Source of the DNA: Nodosilinea sp. LEGE 06152
GTDB lineage: Bacteria > Cyanobacteriota > Cyanobacteriia > Phormidesmidales > Phormidesmidaceae
Assembly (NCBI RefSeq): GCF_015207525.1
Contig: NZ_JADEWR010000003.1
Location: forward strand, 372,255 to 436,254
DNA: 64,000 nt
Direction of reading: 5' to 3'
In this document: positions 42,779 through 51,820 of the stretch, in pieces
Position numbering within the stretch: the stretch's first letter is position 1
Layout of the letters: each line of letters begins with the position of its first letter
The notes under the pieces: generated by a model
The model's database searches: none
Told to the model about the DNA's origin: nothing
What the model saw: the letters and a program-made list of their open reading frames with translations, nothing else
Program-made: the position numbers and the translations under genes

Positions 42779-43957
42779 ATGCGGGTATTGTTATTGACCG
42801 GCAAAGGCGGCGTAGGCAAAACCTCCGTTGCAGCGGCCACGGGCCTGCGCTGTGCAGAACTGGGCTACAAAACCCTGGTGCTCAGCACCGACCCGGCCCA
42901 CTCCCTGGCCGACAGCTTCGATATGGAGCTGGGCCACGACCCTCGCCTGGTGCAGCCCAACCTGTGGGGCGCTGAACTCGACGCCCTGATGGAGCTAGAG
43001 GGCAACTGGGGCGCGGTGAAGCGCTACATTACCGACGTGCTGCAGGCTCGCGGCCTGGAGGGCATTGAGGCCGAAGAGCTGGCCATTCTCCCCGGCATGG
43101 ATGAAATTTTTAGCCTGGTGCGCATGAAGCGCCACCACGACGAAGGCGAGTACGACGTGCTAATTATCGACTCGGCCCCCACCGGCACTGCCCTGCGCTT
43201 GCTCAGCCTGCCTGAGGTGGCGGGCTGGTACATGCGCAAGCTTTACAAACCCTTCCAGGCCGTATCTGAGGCCCTGCGGCCCCTGGTGCAGCCCTTCTTT
43301 CGCCCGGTGGCGGGGTTCAACCTGCCCACCAAAGAGGTCATGGATGCCCCCTACGAATTTTATGAGCAGCTGATCGAGCTAGAGAAAGTGCTCACCGACG
43401 CAGGCACCACCTCCGTGCGATTGGTTACCAACCCCGAAAAAATGGTGATCAAAGAATCGCTGCGAGCCCATGCCTACCTGAGCCTCTATAACGTGGGCAC
43501 CGATCTGGTGATTGCCAACCGCATCATCCCCGACGAGGTGCAAGACCCCTTCTTCCAGCGCATGAAAGAAAAGCAGCAGCAGTATAAGCACGAAATTCAC
43601 GATAACTTTCACCCCCTGCCGGTGAAAGAGGTGCCCCTGTTTGCCGAAGAACTCTGCGGCCTAGAATCGCTCCAGCGCCTCAAAGAAACCCTCTACGCCG
43701 ACGAAGACCCGGTCCAGGTCTACTACAAGGAGACCACGCTGCGGGTGGTGCAGGAGGAGGGCAACTACAGCCTGGAGCTCTACCTGCCCGGCATTCCTAA
43801 AGACCAGATTGAGCTGAGCAAGTCGGCGGATGAGCTCAATGTGCGCATCGGCAACCACCGCCGCAACCTGGTGCTGCCCCAAGCGCTAGCGGCTCTCCAG
43901 CCCGCCGGAGCTAAAATGGAAGACGACTATTTGAAGATTCGCTTTGCCAGTGTTTAG
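42779..43957 (+). CDS. ArsA/GET3-like anion-transporting ATPase
   Basis: The protein has 392 residues. The deviant Walker [10 protein letters not shown] (8-16), [11 protein letters not shown] (switch I) and IIDSAPTGT (switch II) are those of the ArsA/GET3 family. The C-terminal 70 residues (about 322-392) form an HSP20-like ArsA domain: [11 protein letters not shown] and a closing DDYLKIRF strand. Cyanobacterial and chloroplast homologues are thought to handle membrane proteins rather than arsenite. No other ars genes are present. GAGAAGGCGAGG lies upstream of the ATG as a ribosome site. Confidence 0.88.
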   Translation: MRVLLLTGKGGVGKTSVAAATGLRCAELGYKTLVLSTDPAHSLADSFDMELGHDPRLVQPNLWGAELDALMELEGNWGAVKRYITDVLQARGLEGIEAEELAILPGMDEIFSLVRMKRHHDEGEYDVLIIDSAPTGTALRLLSLPEVAGWYMRKLYKPFQAVSEALRPLVQPFFRPVAGFNLPTKEVMDAPYEFYEQLIELEKVLTDAGTTSVRLVTNPEKMVIKESLRAHAYLSLYNVGTDLVIANRIIPDEVQDPFFQRMKEKQQQYKHEIHDNFHPLPVKEVPLFAEELCGLESLQRLKETLYADEDPVQVYYKETTLRVVQEEGNYSLELYLPGIPKDQIELSKSADELNVRIGNHRRNLVLPQALAALQPAGAKMEDDYLKIRFASV

Positions 43958-44145
43958 CGGTCAAGGCTGCGGTTCTCGCTATCTCATACCTACGCCCTAT
44001 AGCTTTCCTACCCCATTCAGGTATGGTGGTAGGGATTCTTGCTGCTGGCCCGGTTATATCTCTTTAGGCGTGCATCTTTGAGCCAGGCCAGGTTGAGATT
44101 TGCCGGCTGGCACTGGGAGCATTGAACGCAAACGATAGCACCCCC

Positions 44146-44571
44146 ATGAGCCAAACACCCCACGGACGCAATGAGTTTGACCATGACCGAGAACTGATTC
44201 AAAACCAAGAGGTCTATCGGCTTAGGCAAGAGCACGCCCGACTGCGAGCGGCTCAGCGTCGGGCCAGACTAGCCTGGGTGCGCAATACGATTACGCTGCT
44301 GGTAGGGGCACTACAGGTCTTGCTGGCGATTCGTTTTTTTCTGCGGCTGTCGAGCGCTAACCCCGACAACCCCTTCGCCCAGGTAATCTATAGCCTGTCG
44401 GCCCCGTTTATGACACCGTTTTCTACCCTTTTTATTAGCCCGACCGACGCCGACGCCACGCGAATTTTTGATCTCAACAATTTGATTGCAATGATTGTCT
44501 ACGCGCTGCTGGGGGGCCTAGGTATTGCTCTGGTGAACTACCTGCAGGGGCCAGGGGCCCAGGGTCGTTAG
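44146..44571 (+). CDS. YGGT-family membrane protein
   Basis: From ATG 44146 the protein has 141 residues (TTG 44122 is also in frame). A charged helical N-terminus is followed by two membrane segments (about 47-65 and 110-130) with PFMTPFSTLF between them, the YGGT family arrangement. YGGT proteins in cyanobacteria and plastids affect division and thylakoid organisation. The long basic N-terminus is typical of cyanobacterial members. Confidence 0.8.
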   Translation: MSQTPHGRNEFDHDRELIQNQEVYRLRQEHARLRAAQRRARLAWVRNTITLLVGALQVLLAIRFFLRLSSANPDNPFAQVIYSLSAPFMTPFSTLFISPTDADATRIFDLNNLIAMIVYALLGGLGIALVNYLQGPGAQGR

Positions 44572-44600
44572 CCCCCCACATTACAAACGCTAGCGGTGCC

Positions 44601-45197
44601 CTAGGTCTCTAGCTTGCCGCCGACAAAAGGGGTGCTCCAGATTGCCCAGTTTTCTTTGTTGAAGGGCGATCGCCAGCGCTGAATTAGCTCTAGCTCCAGG
44701 TTCTGGCGGGCCTTGCGATCGCGATCGGCATGGGGCCAAAAGCCAATATTGACCGCTACCGCCAGTCCGTGACCACGGTGGGCTTCTACGTAGCTGAGAA
44801 TGTAGCGTTTGCAGTCGTGGACGCCCTTCCAGCGCTGGTTCGACTTCACGGTTTCGCCTACGTAAAGCAGCAGATCCGCCTCGTGGTCGACGACAAAGTA
44901 GAGAGCGGGGACGCCCGACTCCTGGAACTGCCCGCGCCAAAACTCCGCATTTTGGGGCGGCAGGATAAAGGGGTCGAGGGTTTCTGCTGGGGAGGCATCG
45001 GCCAGATCGAACAGGGTTCCCTGGGCGATCGCGGGGCCAGAGCGCACCGTAGTTTGAAACTGGGCTACCCGCTGCTTCCAGCCCTGGAGCTCGTCGGCTA
45101 GCAGGGCTGACCCGGCGGGGCGGTTGTAGGCCCACGACAGATCCGCCGCCCGCAGGTCGGTCTCGGAGAGCAGCGAGGGCTGGTAGTCAGAGGCCAT
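44601..45197 (-). CDS. GIY-YIG nuclease-family protein
   Basis: I prefer ATG 45197; a TTG at 45239 is in frame. The 198-residue product has a helical N-terminal region (1-60) and a C-terminal GIY-YIG-like fold: VPALYFVVD (about 96-104), LLYVGET (about 110-116), Arg in KSNQRWKG and Glu in NLELELIQRW. GIY-YIG enzymes cleave or join DNA; some cyanobacterial stand-alone members have unknown roles. Confidence in the family is good, in activity moderate. Confidence 0.75.
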   Translation of the reverse strand: MASDYQPSLLSETDLRAADLSWAYNRPAGSALLADELQGWKQRVAQFQTTVRSGPAIAQGTLFDLADASPAETLDPFILPPQNAEFWRGQFQESGVPALYFVVDHEADLLLYVGETVKSNQRWKGVHDCKRYILSYVEAHRGHGLAVAVNIGFWPHADRDRKARQNLELELIQRWRSPFNKENWAIWSTPFVGGKLET

Positions 45198-45274
45198 GAC
45201 ATCTATCCGTAGCGGCTTTGGCCTCCTATGATAGGGCAAAACTCTAGATGTAGCGGTTTGCCGAAGGGTTCTTG

Positions 45275-46129
45275 CTACAGCCGCGATCGCAGTGAATCTG
45301 GCCCAATATCCCCCAGGGTGTAGCCCTCCGGGTAGCTGCGGATGGTTTGATCGACAAAAAAATCAGGCGTGGTGCGGGGCGGCTGGCGGCGCAGCAGGCG
45401 ACTGCGGGCCTTGAGAGCCGCAGCGGCAGCCTGCTGTACAACTTTTGGCGTTGGTTGCCAGCCTAGGGCATTGAGCAGGGGCGGGTCGAGCAGGCAGGGC
45501 AAGCCCCAGTTCACCACCGGGCGGGTCGCGGCGGGAAACCAGCTCAGCAGCATGTGCCGGGTGGCATCGGCGACCCGCTGATTGGTGGCGGCGTAGGTAA
45601 AGTGCTCGGCCTCAAACTCGCGGTTGAACTGCTCGAAGGCGGCGTAAGTGGGTGGAATATCGGTGAGGCCCATGCGATCGCCAATCGCCCGCCAAAAGTA
45701 GTAGCAGGCTAGCCGCTCCTGCTCGCAAAAGGGCCGCCAACCAAAGCGATCGCCCCACCTAATCGGCTCGTAGATAAAGGTTGAGAGCACGTACAGGTAG
45801 TCGGCATTGCCGATGGCGTAGTGGCGGTGAATGGCATTCATGCGCTGAATGAACGCATTGCCACGGGGGCTGTCGTAGCCGTGCTTAAATACCTCTGACA
45901 CCACAATGCCGGTGTCGTCGTAGCGCTTTTGGGCGTGGTGGCGAAACTCGCCGGTTTTATCCAGCAGGGCCGACACGCTGGGGATGCAGAAGGTGCGCAG
46001 CAGGGCCAGCTCCAGAGCGCGGGTGACATCCCACGGAAACTCGTACCCCGCCAGCAGGTGGCAGATCTTCTGGTGAGAACGCTCGGGGTCGAGGCGCTGA
46101 ACGTGGCGCAGGGTGGCGTAGCGATCCAT
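45275..46129 (-). CDS. MpaB-like oxygenase (DUF2236)
   Basis: The protein has 284 residues. The N-terminal part reads HLLAGYEFPWDVTRALELALLRTFCIPSV; conserved His residues follow in the FRHHAQKRYDDT and RMNAIHRHYAI motifs, and YVLSTFIYEPIRWGDRFGWR is typical of the DUF2236/MpaB fold. These are heme-dependent oxygenase-like proteins; cyanobacterial substrates are unknown. The gene starts just inside an 8-bp tandem repeat tract upstream. Confidence 0.8.
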   Translation of the reverse strand: MDRYATLRHVQRLDPERSHQKICHLLAGYEFPWDVTRALELALLRTFCIPSVSALLDKTGEFRHHAQKRYDDTGIVVSEVFKHGYDSPRGNAFIQRMNAIHRHYAIGNADYLYVLSTFIYEPIRWGDRFGWRPFCEQERLACYYFWRAIGDRMGLTDIPPTYAAFEQFNREFEAEHFTYAATNQRVADATRHMLLSWFPAATRPVVNWGLPCLLDPPLLNALGWQPTPKVVQQAAAAALKARSRLLRRQPPRTTPDFFVDQTIRSYPEGYTLGDIGPDSLRSRL

Positions 46130-46134
46130 GGGGA

Positions 46135-46195
46135 GTAGGCGGGTGGGCGGGTGGATGGGTAGGCGGGTGGATGGGTAGGCGGGTGGGCGGGTGAT
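46135..46195 (+). repeat. 8-bp tandem repeat tract (GGGTRGRY type)
   Basis: About seven octamers of the type GGGTGGAT, GGGTAGGC and GGGTGGGC lie head to tail immediately upstream of the mpaB-like start. A related tract is at 31288-31327. Such short tandem repeats are common and variable in cyanobacteria. Confidence 0.75.
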
Positions 46196-46197
46196 GG

Positions 46198-46271
46198 TCC
46201 CTGAGCGGAGTCGTTTGTCCTGTGGACAGGCTTCGCCAACGCGCTAGCGTCTCCCGTAGGGAGAAAGGGGG
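46198..46271 (+). repeat. 74-bp interspersed repeat, copy 1
   Basis: It is the reverse complement of 50975-51048 with two differences. It contains the words CTGTGGACAGG and AACGCGCTAGCGT, both partly palindromic. It lies between the cobO stop and the mpaB-like start. Confidence 0.85.
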
Positions 46272-46284
46272 TGGATGGGTCGGA

Positions 46285-46950
46285 TCAGTATTCGATGCCG
46301 GGCTGGGCTTTGACGCCTTGTTCGCGGAAGGGGTGCTTGATTAGGGCCATCTCGGTGACTAGATCGGCCTGGTCGATTAGGGCCTGGGGTGCGCCTCGCC
46401 CGGTCAAAATTACGTGAGTCATCTCGGGTTTTTCGGCTAGACCCGCCAGCACCTGCTCCACCGAGAGAAAGCCGTGCTTGAGGGCAATATTTACCTCGTC
46501 AAGCAAAATGGTTTTGACTTCGGGGTCGCGAATGTAGCTGAGGGCCGTTTCCCAAGCGGCTTGGGCGGTACGGGTGTCGCGATCGCGATCTTGGGTATCC
46601 CAGGTAAAGCCCTCACCCATAGCATGGAAGCTGAGCTGATCGCCAAACCGCTCCAGCACGGCTTTCTCCGCCGGTTCCCAAGCCCCTTTAATAAACTGCA
46701 CAATGGCCACCCGGTAGCCGTGCCCCAGCGACCGCAGCACCATCCCTAGGGCCGCAGTGGTTTTGCCCTTGCCGTTGCCGGTGTTAACAATTACCAGCCC
46801 CTTCTCAACGGTGCGATCGGCAATGCGCTGCTGCTGCACCTCCTGCCGCCGCTGCATCTTGCGGCGGTACTGCTCGTCAGAACTGGCGCTTTCGGCCTCC
46901 TGGGAAAGGGCGGCGGCAGCGGTGTCGAGGGTATTGGTGGGTTCGGTCAT
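46285..46950 (-). CDS. cobO: Cob(I)yrinic acid a,c-diamide adenosyltransferase
   Basis: From ATG 46950 the protein has 221 residues (a TTG at 46977 is in frame). The P-loop GNGKGKTT (58-65) and the YRVAIVQFIKG and ILLDEVNIALKHGF motifs are those of the CobO/BtuR family. It adds the adenosyl group to the cobalt of corrinoids in coenzyme B12 synthesis. The charged N-terminal 45 residues are usual for this class. The C-terminus ends KAQPGIEY, also typical. Confidence 0.93.
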   Translation of the reverse strand: MTEPTNTLDTAAAALSQEAESASSDEQYRRKMQRRQEVQQQRIADRTVEKGLVIVNTGNGKGKTTAALGMVLRSLGHGYRVAIVQFIKGAWEPAEKAVLERFGDQLSFHAMGEGFTWDTQDRDRDTRTAQAAWETALSYIRDPEVKTILLDEVNIALKHGFLSVEQVLAGLAEKPEMTHVILTGRGAPQALIDQADLVTEMALIKHPFREQGVKAQPGIEY

Positions 46951-47199
46951 AGCAATCCAGAAAGCGTGGGATGGCAACGTCTAGCGCCCATTACCCATCG
47001 AGATGCAAGGGGATCGCGAAGATCTCGATGAGGTTGCGCTGCTGTGCCCATCCTACTGTGGTTGAGCAGGTTTCAAGCGTCAAACCTGCTGGCCGGTCAC
47101 TGGATATACCAAATTCTGCTGGGTGACTCCAGATTTGGCAGCGCGATCGCCGGGTCTAGTCATAACGCCGCTGGCAGATGTTAGAATGGTGCAGCCTAA

Positions 47200-47272
47200 G
47201 GGCATGTAGCTCAGTGGATAGAGCACTAGATTCCGGTTCTAGGTGTCGCAGGTTCGAATCCTGCCATGCTCG
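47200..47272 (+). tRNA. tRNA-Arg (anticodon CCG)
   Basis: A complete cloverleaf: acceptor GGGCATG/CATGCTC (one G-U pair), D-arm GCTC-AGTGGATA-GAGC, anticodon stem around loop TTCCGGT giving CCG, and T-arm GCAGG-TTCGAAT-CCTGC. The discriminator is G47272. No CCA is encoded. Confidence 0.95.
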
Positions 47273-47304
47273 TTGTCTCGCCTGTAAAGGTTCTCAAGTG
47301 TTCC

Positions 47305-47365
47305 TGTACGTTTGCACGTTCCGGAATTATTTGACATCGTTCTGGAATTGATGTCGCTGTTCCAG
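47305..47365 (+). mobile_element. Candidate Tn7-like/CAST transposon end remnant beside tRNA-Arg
   Basis: TGTACG (47305-47310) is followed by TTCCGGAATTATTTG and then GTTCTGGAATTGATGTCGCT. The words and order match the stretch beyond the tRNA-Pro repeat at 25153. It starts 32 nt after the tRNA 3' end. The TGTAC terminus and tandem AATTA/TGTCGC sites resemble ends of cyanobacterial Tn7-like/CAST elements, which insert beside tRNA genes. No transposition gene is seen here. Confidence 0.45.
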
Positions 47366-47999
47366 AACGAGTGCCGTTCGTCTACGTACTTGCGTGGTCG
47401 AGCATGGCAAGACTCGTTTTAGCCCGTGCATGAACATCTTGGTCCTTAGAAAACGGTGGCTACAGCTATTTTCGGGCGAGCGGTTCCCGCAAAAAGCCCT
47501 AAATATGGGCATCAGGAAGGGGCTTGCGGTCGTCAGTAATATCTGACATTAGGGCCACAGCCAGCAGCTCGCCGTAGTCGTAATGCCGTAGTCGTTTAGT
47601 CGCTAATGGTGAGGTGAAGCTTAGAGTCGGACTATCACCCTACCGCTGGTTTGCCTCAATCCGCTAGCCCTTTGAAGGGAGCCAGGTGTTTTCTTGGGCA
47701 TTACCCCTTCACGCTTGAAGAGAAAGCGAATTATCTGGGCATTTGGGTGCGATCGCTACGACAAATTTTACGCACCCCCCCGTAAGATTTCTGTTCATGA
47801 AGGGGGACAACCTTTAGAAACGGCCAAAAACAAAACCCCCGGCTGTAGTGGGCCGGGGGAAGAGTTCAGGATGCATTTATTCTGGAAGTCATAATGCCTA
47901 GCCCTCCCATTCTGTACCTATAGCTTAAGCCATTTAGCTAAGTCACCTCGGCGTGCAGAAGGGGCGGCAAAAAAAATCTTGATTCGTGAAACAGCCCCG
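47366..47999. other. Gene-poor stretch between tRNA-Arg and the cyAbrB gene
   Basis: No convincing gene is seen; the frame at 47694-47894 has unusual composition and crosses a terminator hairpin. Apart from the transposon-end-like motifs just upstream and the terminator at 47836-47859, I see no structured feature. The stretch may be decayed mobile DNA. Confidence 0.5.
47836..47859 (-). terminator. Intrinsic terminator, minus strand
   Basis: CCCCCGGC (47836-47843) pairs with GCCGGGGG (47852-47859). On the minus strand the stem is followed by TTTTGTTTTT. It lies 140 nt downstream of the cyAbrB stop and probably ends that transcript. Confidence 0.8.
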
Positions 48000-48389
48000 T
48001 TAGGCTGCATCTTCGTTGCCATCCTCGTCTAGCTTGACCAAGTGAATGTGCTTGTAGCCCAGCTTAATCTTGAACTCATCGCCAGTCTTAAGGCCCATCT
48101 CTTGGGTATAGGCTGCACCAATCACAATCTGACCATTCTTATGAACGGTGAGGGTATAAGACGCTTCCCGGCCTCTCCCATCCGAACTCTTTTGGGGCTC
48201 AAGCTGAATCCCCTTAGCAGATAGCAAAGCATCATAGAAATCAGCCAGGTTCACACGGATCTGCCCTTCCTTACCAACCGTGTAGTAGCCGCATTCCTTG
48301 GCCAGTTCCCGTTTCGTCAGACCATCATTCTCCTTGACCTTGGCCAAAAGCTCTTTGCCAGTTAAGGGTTCCATAGTTTTTACTGCCAT
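48000..48389 (-). CDS. AbrB-like transcriptional regulator (cyAbrB family)
   Basis: The protein has 129 residues. It begins MAVKTMEPLTGKELLAKVKE, then KRELAKECGYYT, the typical N-terminus of cyanobacterial cyAbrB. The C-terminal half holds the AbrB swapped-hairpin-like strands (YTLTVHKNGQIVIGAAYTQE, then TGDEFKIKLGYKHIHL). cyAbrB proteins are global regulators of carbon/nitrogen balance and bind DNA broadly. This confirms the cyanobacterial origin of the window. Confidence 0.88.
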   Translation of the reverse strand: MAVKTMEPLTGKELLAKVKENDGLTKRELAKECGYYTVGKEGQIRVNLADFYDALLSAKGIQLEPQKSSDGRGREASYTLTVHKNGQIVIGAAYTQEMGLKTGDEFKIKLGYKHIHLVKLDEDGNEDAA

Positions 48390-48794
48390 AGTTCACGTTG
48401 TCCATAGGATACACATCAAAGCTCAAACTGGTCGCCAGAGAAAAAGCACTGGGGCTGTTAACTACTCCATCTGACGACTTTCGGAAAAAATTAGCAAATT
48501 TGATCTGTCCCTTAACCGATTATAGTTATCAACAGGATAAATGGTTCGTATGTCTAACGTCTAAATTAGTGAAAAATTTCTCTGATGTATTGTGTACTGT
48601 GCGAGCTGCACCTTGCCCATTTAGCGAGTCGTTGCAGGGCGAGCGCAATTTACGTTAGAAAATGCCATGCGTGGGGAAGTGGCATTGACAACGCAATCGT
48701 TGTGACCCCCGACAATGCAACACCGTGGATGCCTAGTTCTATGGATTTGATGAGAGATGCTTGGGTGATTGGCGTCAATTGATGTGGCTCTGGA
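48390..48794. other. Gene-free stretch upstream of the cyAbrB and GNAT genes
   Basis: The cyAbrB and GNAT genes diverge from this 405-base stretch, so both promoters should lie here. I see no consensus box pair or long repeat. Short frames exist on both strands but none has a ribosome site or family resemblance. Confidence 0.45.
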
Positions 48795-49346
48795 ATGTCT
48801 TTTGAAATCGTCCTGCTTACTCAACAGGAACTGAAAGCTGCTGAGGATCAAATTGTGGCAGTTTACCGAGCTGTGTTCACTCAGCCCCCCTACGACGAGT
48901 CTGAAGAGGATGTGCTTGGGTTTAGAGAGACCCTTGGTCAGTATGTTTTGCGATCGGGCTTTCGATGCGTGGTAGCGCGAGATAATGCCCGATCAATCCT
49001 GGGCTTTGCCTGTGGTTATGCCAGTGAGCCTGGGTTTTGGTGGCACGATGCTGTGAAGTCACAGCTTGACCCAGACGTTGCCACGCTATGGTTTGCCAGT
49101 GGCTTTGAAGTCGCAGAGCTTGCCGTTATCCCGAAAGCCCAAGGCAAAGGCATTGGTGGCCAACTTCACGATCGGCTACTTCACAAATTGCCCTACCAAA
49201 CAGCTCTGTTGCAAACCAGCAAAGATGCGCTGGTTTCCTTCAACATGTATCGCAAGCGGAATTGGCTAGTTATAGAGCCAGAATTTAAGTTTTTAGGTTC
49301 AGACGAGGCTTGCATCATCATGGGGCGATACCTGAATATAAATTAG
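48795..49346 (+). CDS. GNAT-family N-acetyltransferase
   Basis: The protein has 183 residues from ATG, preceded by CTGGA. The acetyl-CoA-binding motif A is clear: VAELAVIPKAQGKGIGGQLHDRLL (about 108-131), with QGKGIG as the Q/RxxGxG/A loop. A C-terminal NMYRKRNW segment is the usual end of the fold. The substrate is unknown. Confidence 0.87.
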   Translation: MSFEIVLLTQQELKAAEDQIVAVYRAVFTQPPYDESEEDVLGFRETLGQYVLRSGFRCVVARDNARSILGFACGYASEPGFWWHDAVKSQLDPDVATLWFASGFEVAELAVIPKAQGKGIGGQLHDRLLHKLPYQTALLQTSKDALVSFNMYRKRNWLVIEPEFKFLGSDEACIIMGRYLNIN

Positions 49347-49537
49347 CTAGGGACAGAAGAGCGCGCGCGGTAGACCCTCTAGTGACGTGGAGCCGGTTTC
49401 GCGTCTGGTAGCGTCTCAGTGCTGTGCTTTTTAGCTACCGGCTCATGTTCTGAGCGTTCGGGGCAACGCAATGATTTACAAGGCTCGCCTAAAATCCATA
49501 AGGATTTAGATGCCTACAGCAGTGGCCCGATCGCAAA

Positions 49538-49569
49538 AAACGCAGACCAGATTTCTCTAGTCTGCGTTT
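49538..49569 (-). terminator. Intrinsic terminator of the M50 protease gene
   Basis: AAACGCAGAC (49538-49547) and GTCTGCGTTT (49560-49569) form a perfect 10-bp stem. On the minus strand it runs into a T-tract (GTTTTTTGCG). It is 36 nt downstream of the minus-strand M50 gene. Confidence 0.85.
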
Positions 49570-49604
49570 GAGCTAAGGCGCTATGTATTGGGCTTGAGCC
49601 GTGG

Positions 49605-50723
49605 TTAGGCCGCCTGGGGCGATTGCAGCAGCGCCTGAATCGAGGTCTTCTCCAGCAGGCCCGCCAGGGAGCCGTCGTTGCCGATCACCGCCAGCGCCTG
49701 GATCTTCCGGGTTTCTAGGGTCTTGATGACTTCCATCAGCGGCTGCTCGGCACCCACCGTCACAATGTCACCGGCAGATTCCATGATGGCGGCCACGCTG
49801 GTATCGGCCCACTGCTCGCGGGGCACCTGCTTGAGGGCATCGACGAGTACCGTACCGACGAGCAGACCCGTTTCGTCGGCCACAAGGAACTTGCGCCAGG
49901 CCGAAGGGGCCGCCAACAGAGCATTGTCAGCAAGCTCCCGCAGAGATGTACTGGCTTCTATGACCGGGCTGTCTTGGGCCATAGCATCTTTAGCCGTTAG
50001 GCCAGCCAGGCGGCCCTGCACAGTACCAAACTGCGCGGTGCGGTTGGCGTTTTGCAGCAGAAACAGGCCAATTAGCAGCGTCCAAAAGCTACCTACGGGG
50101 CTGATACCTAGAATAGAGCCGATCCCTAGCGCGATCGCTGTCCAGCCCAACCCTTGACCCACACGGCTGGCAAACACCAGACCCTTATGGGGTTGACCCG
50201 TGATCTTCCACACAATCGACTTCAGCACGTTGCCGCCATCCAGCGGCAGGCCGGGGATGAGGTTAAAGGCACCCAGGGCCAAGTTAATGTAGGCCAGCAG
50301 CGTTACGATTCCGGCTAGTGGGCCAGAGAGGGGCAAGACCAGCCCAGCGATCGAGAAGAGGCCAAACAGCGCAAAGCTAACTAAGGGGCCTGCGATCGCC
50401 ACCCAAAACGCTCCCTTCGGCGTTTCAGATTCTTTTTCTAGCGCCGCCAAGCCACCAAACAGAAACAGCGTAATTGAGTTGACCCCAATGCCCTGTTTCA
50501 TCGCCGCAAAACTGTGCCCCAGTTCGTGGGCCAGCACCGAGGCAAACAGCGTTAGCGCCGACCCCAGCCCCAGCACCCAGGGCAGCGCCCCACCCAGCTG
50601 CGGAAATGCCGCCGCCAGACCGCTGCCATACTGCCAGGTCACCAGCAGCAGCACCAAAAACCAGGACACATTCACATAAAAGGGAATACCAAATAGATTC
50701 CCCACCCGTAAGTTGCCGTTCAT
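49605..50723 (-). CDS. Site-2-protease-type M50 metalloprotease with CBS domains
   Basis: From ATG 50723, preceded by GAGAGGTG, the protein has 372 residues. Membrane segments flank the zinc motif H66ELGH70; the second metal motif is PGLPLDGG (about 155-162). The C-terminal part (about 235-365) contains a pair of CBS domains. This is the S2P family that cuts membrane-bound regulators; CBS domains probably sense adenine nucleotides. The upstream in-frame start at 50795 is less likely. Confidence 0.9.
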   Translation of the reverse strand: MNGNLRVGNLFGIPFYVNVSWFLVLLLVTWQYGSGLAAAFPQLGGALPWVLGLGSALTLFASVLAHELGHSFAAMKQGIGVNSITLFLFGGLAALEKESETPKGAFWVAIAGPLVSFALFGLFSIAGLVLPLSGPLAGIVTLLAYINLALGAFNLIPGLPLDGGNVLKSIVWKITGQPHKGLVFASRVGQGLGWTAIALGIGSILGISPVGSFWTLLIGLFLLQNANRTAQFGTVQGRLAGLTAKDAMAQDSPVIEASTSLRELADNALLAAPSAWRKFLVADETGLLVGTVLVDALKQVPREQWADTSVAAIMESAGDIVTVGAEQPLMEVIKTLETRKIQALAVIGNDGSLAGLLEKTSIQALLQSPQAA

Positions 50724-50974
50724 CGGGCACCTCTCATTTAAAGCCTGAGGACAGGAAAGCGAATTCTGAGACTCATTCCCGTCCAATAGACACATTGTAA
50801 CGAACTGTTAATGAGCCTCTAATCCGTCAAAGGTGGTGAGAACCGAAGGGAACGGGGCGGGTTGGCGCAGGAAGGGGATGGGTGAGGAGGATAGAGGGGG
50901 AAGGTTTATGGTTCTGTGGGATAGCCGTCTCAGCTGTCCTATCAGTACAGGCAGAATGCTGATCTCACTGCGCT

Positions 50975-51048
50975 CCCCCTTTCTCCCTATGGGAGACGCT
51001 AGCGCGTTGGCGAAGCCTGTCCACAGGCCAAACGACTCCGCTCAGGGA
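50975..51048 (-). repeat. 74-bp interspersed repeat, copy 2 (inverted)
   Basis: This is the inverted copy of 46198-46271 with two differences. It overlaps the 3' end of the ParA-like gene and provides its stop codon (TGA at 51044-51042 on the minus strand). Confidence 0.85.
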
Positions 51049-51683
51049 TCAATCCCTTCATCATTTCCCTGGCCGTCTATATCTAGGGCGTAGGCTAAAA
51101 CCTCTTTACCAACCGCCACATAGTCTTGCCACCCCAGCTCAGCCTTCGGGTCTTTGACGTCATACACGGCCGTGCCAGCCAGGGCCGCTTTTTGAAAAAC
51201 GGCGTAGCGGCGAATGCCTCCCTCAAATAGAGGCAGTTTAGTCTCGGCCAGCATATCCCGCACCTCGACCCCGGCTCGGCTGGGGTAGGGCGGAATCATG
51301 GTCAGCAGAATGCGGTAGGGGGCAACGGGTAGCCCGGCCAGGTGCTGCACCATTAGCGCTAGGGCGTCGAGGGCGAGAATATCAGGGGTGGTGGGCAGCA
51401 CCAGCAGATCGCAGGTGGCCGCCAGCAGAGCCAAATCGTCGGCAATGGGGCGGGCCTGGGTGTCGATAACGATATGGCCCTGGGAGGTGGGTAGGTTTCT
51501 CGCCTGCCACTGGTCGACTACCACAAAGGGCAGTTCACCCCGGCTCGCCCAGGCCAGCGCCGATTGGTTGGGGTCGGCATCGATCAGCAGGGTTTCGGCG
51601 TAGCCCTGCAAAAAGGCCGCCAGGTGAATAGCGGTGGTGGTTTTGCCCACGCCTCCTTTAAAGCTGGCGACGGTCACGATCAT
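51042..51683 (-). CDS. ParA-family ATPase
   Basis: The protein has 213 residues. Deviant Walker A KGGVGKTT (9-16), LLIDADPNQSAL (switch region) and HIVIDTQ (Walker B) are present. ParA/MinD-like ATPases position DNA or protein cargo. No ParB partner or centromere-like repeat is next to it, so it may position a chromosomal cargo. The last residues (EGIDP) are encoded at the edge of an interspersed repeat, so the native C-terminus may have been altered. Confidence 0.88.
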   Translation of the reverse strand: MIVTVASFKGGVGKTTTAIHLAAFLQGYAETLLIDADPNQSALAWASRGELPFVVVDQWQARNLPTSQGHIVIDTQARPIADDLALLAATCDLLVLPTTPDILALDALALMVQHLAGLPVAPYRILLTMIPPYPSRAGVEVRDMLAETKLPLFEGGIRRYAVFQKAALAGTAVYDVKDPKAELGWQDYVAVGKEVLAYALDIDGQGNDEGIDP

Positions 51684-51820
51684 GGGATGGGTGCAAGCAA
51701 CGCCGTGGTCCTGAGCCTAGCGATCGGCTGGCTCCATTGTCGGCCTTGCCCAGGTAGACATCAATGGGCAGCAGTGAGGGCGGCGATGAGGTAACAATAC
51801 GGCTGGGGTCTAGGTCGCCG

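Noticed and set aside
47694..47894. 66-aa ORF after tRNA-Arg
   Set aside because: It crosses a strong terminator hairpin and has no family features or ribosome site.
51042..51683. ParA-like gene as a plasmid partition locus
   Set aside because: No ParB, no centromere-like repeats and no replication gene adjoin it; it sits among backbone genes.
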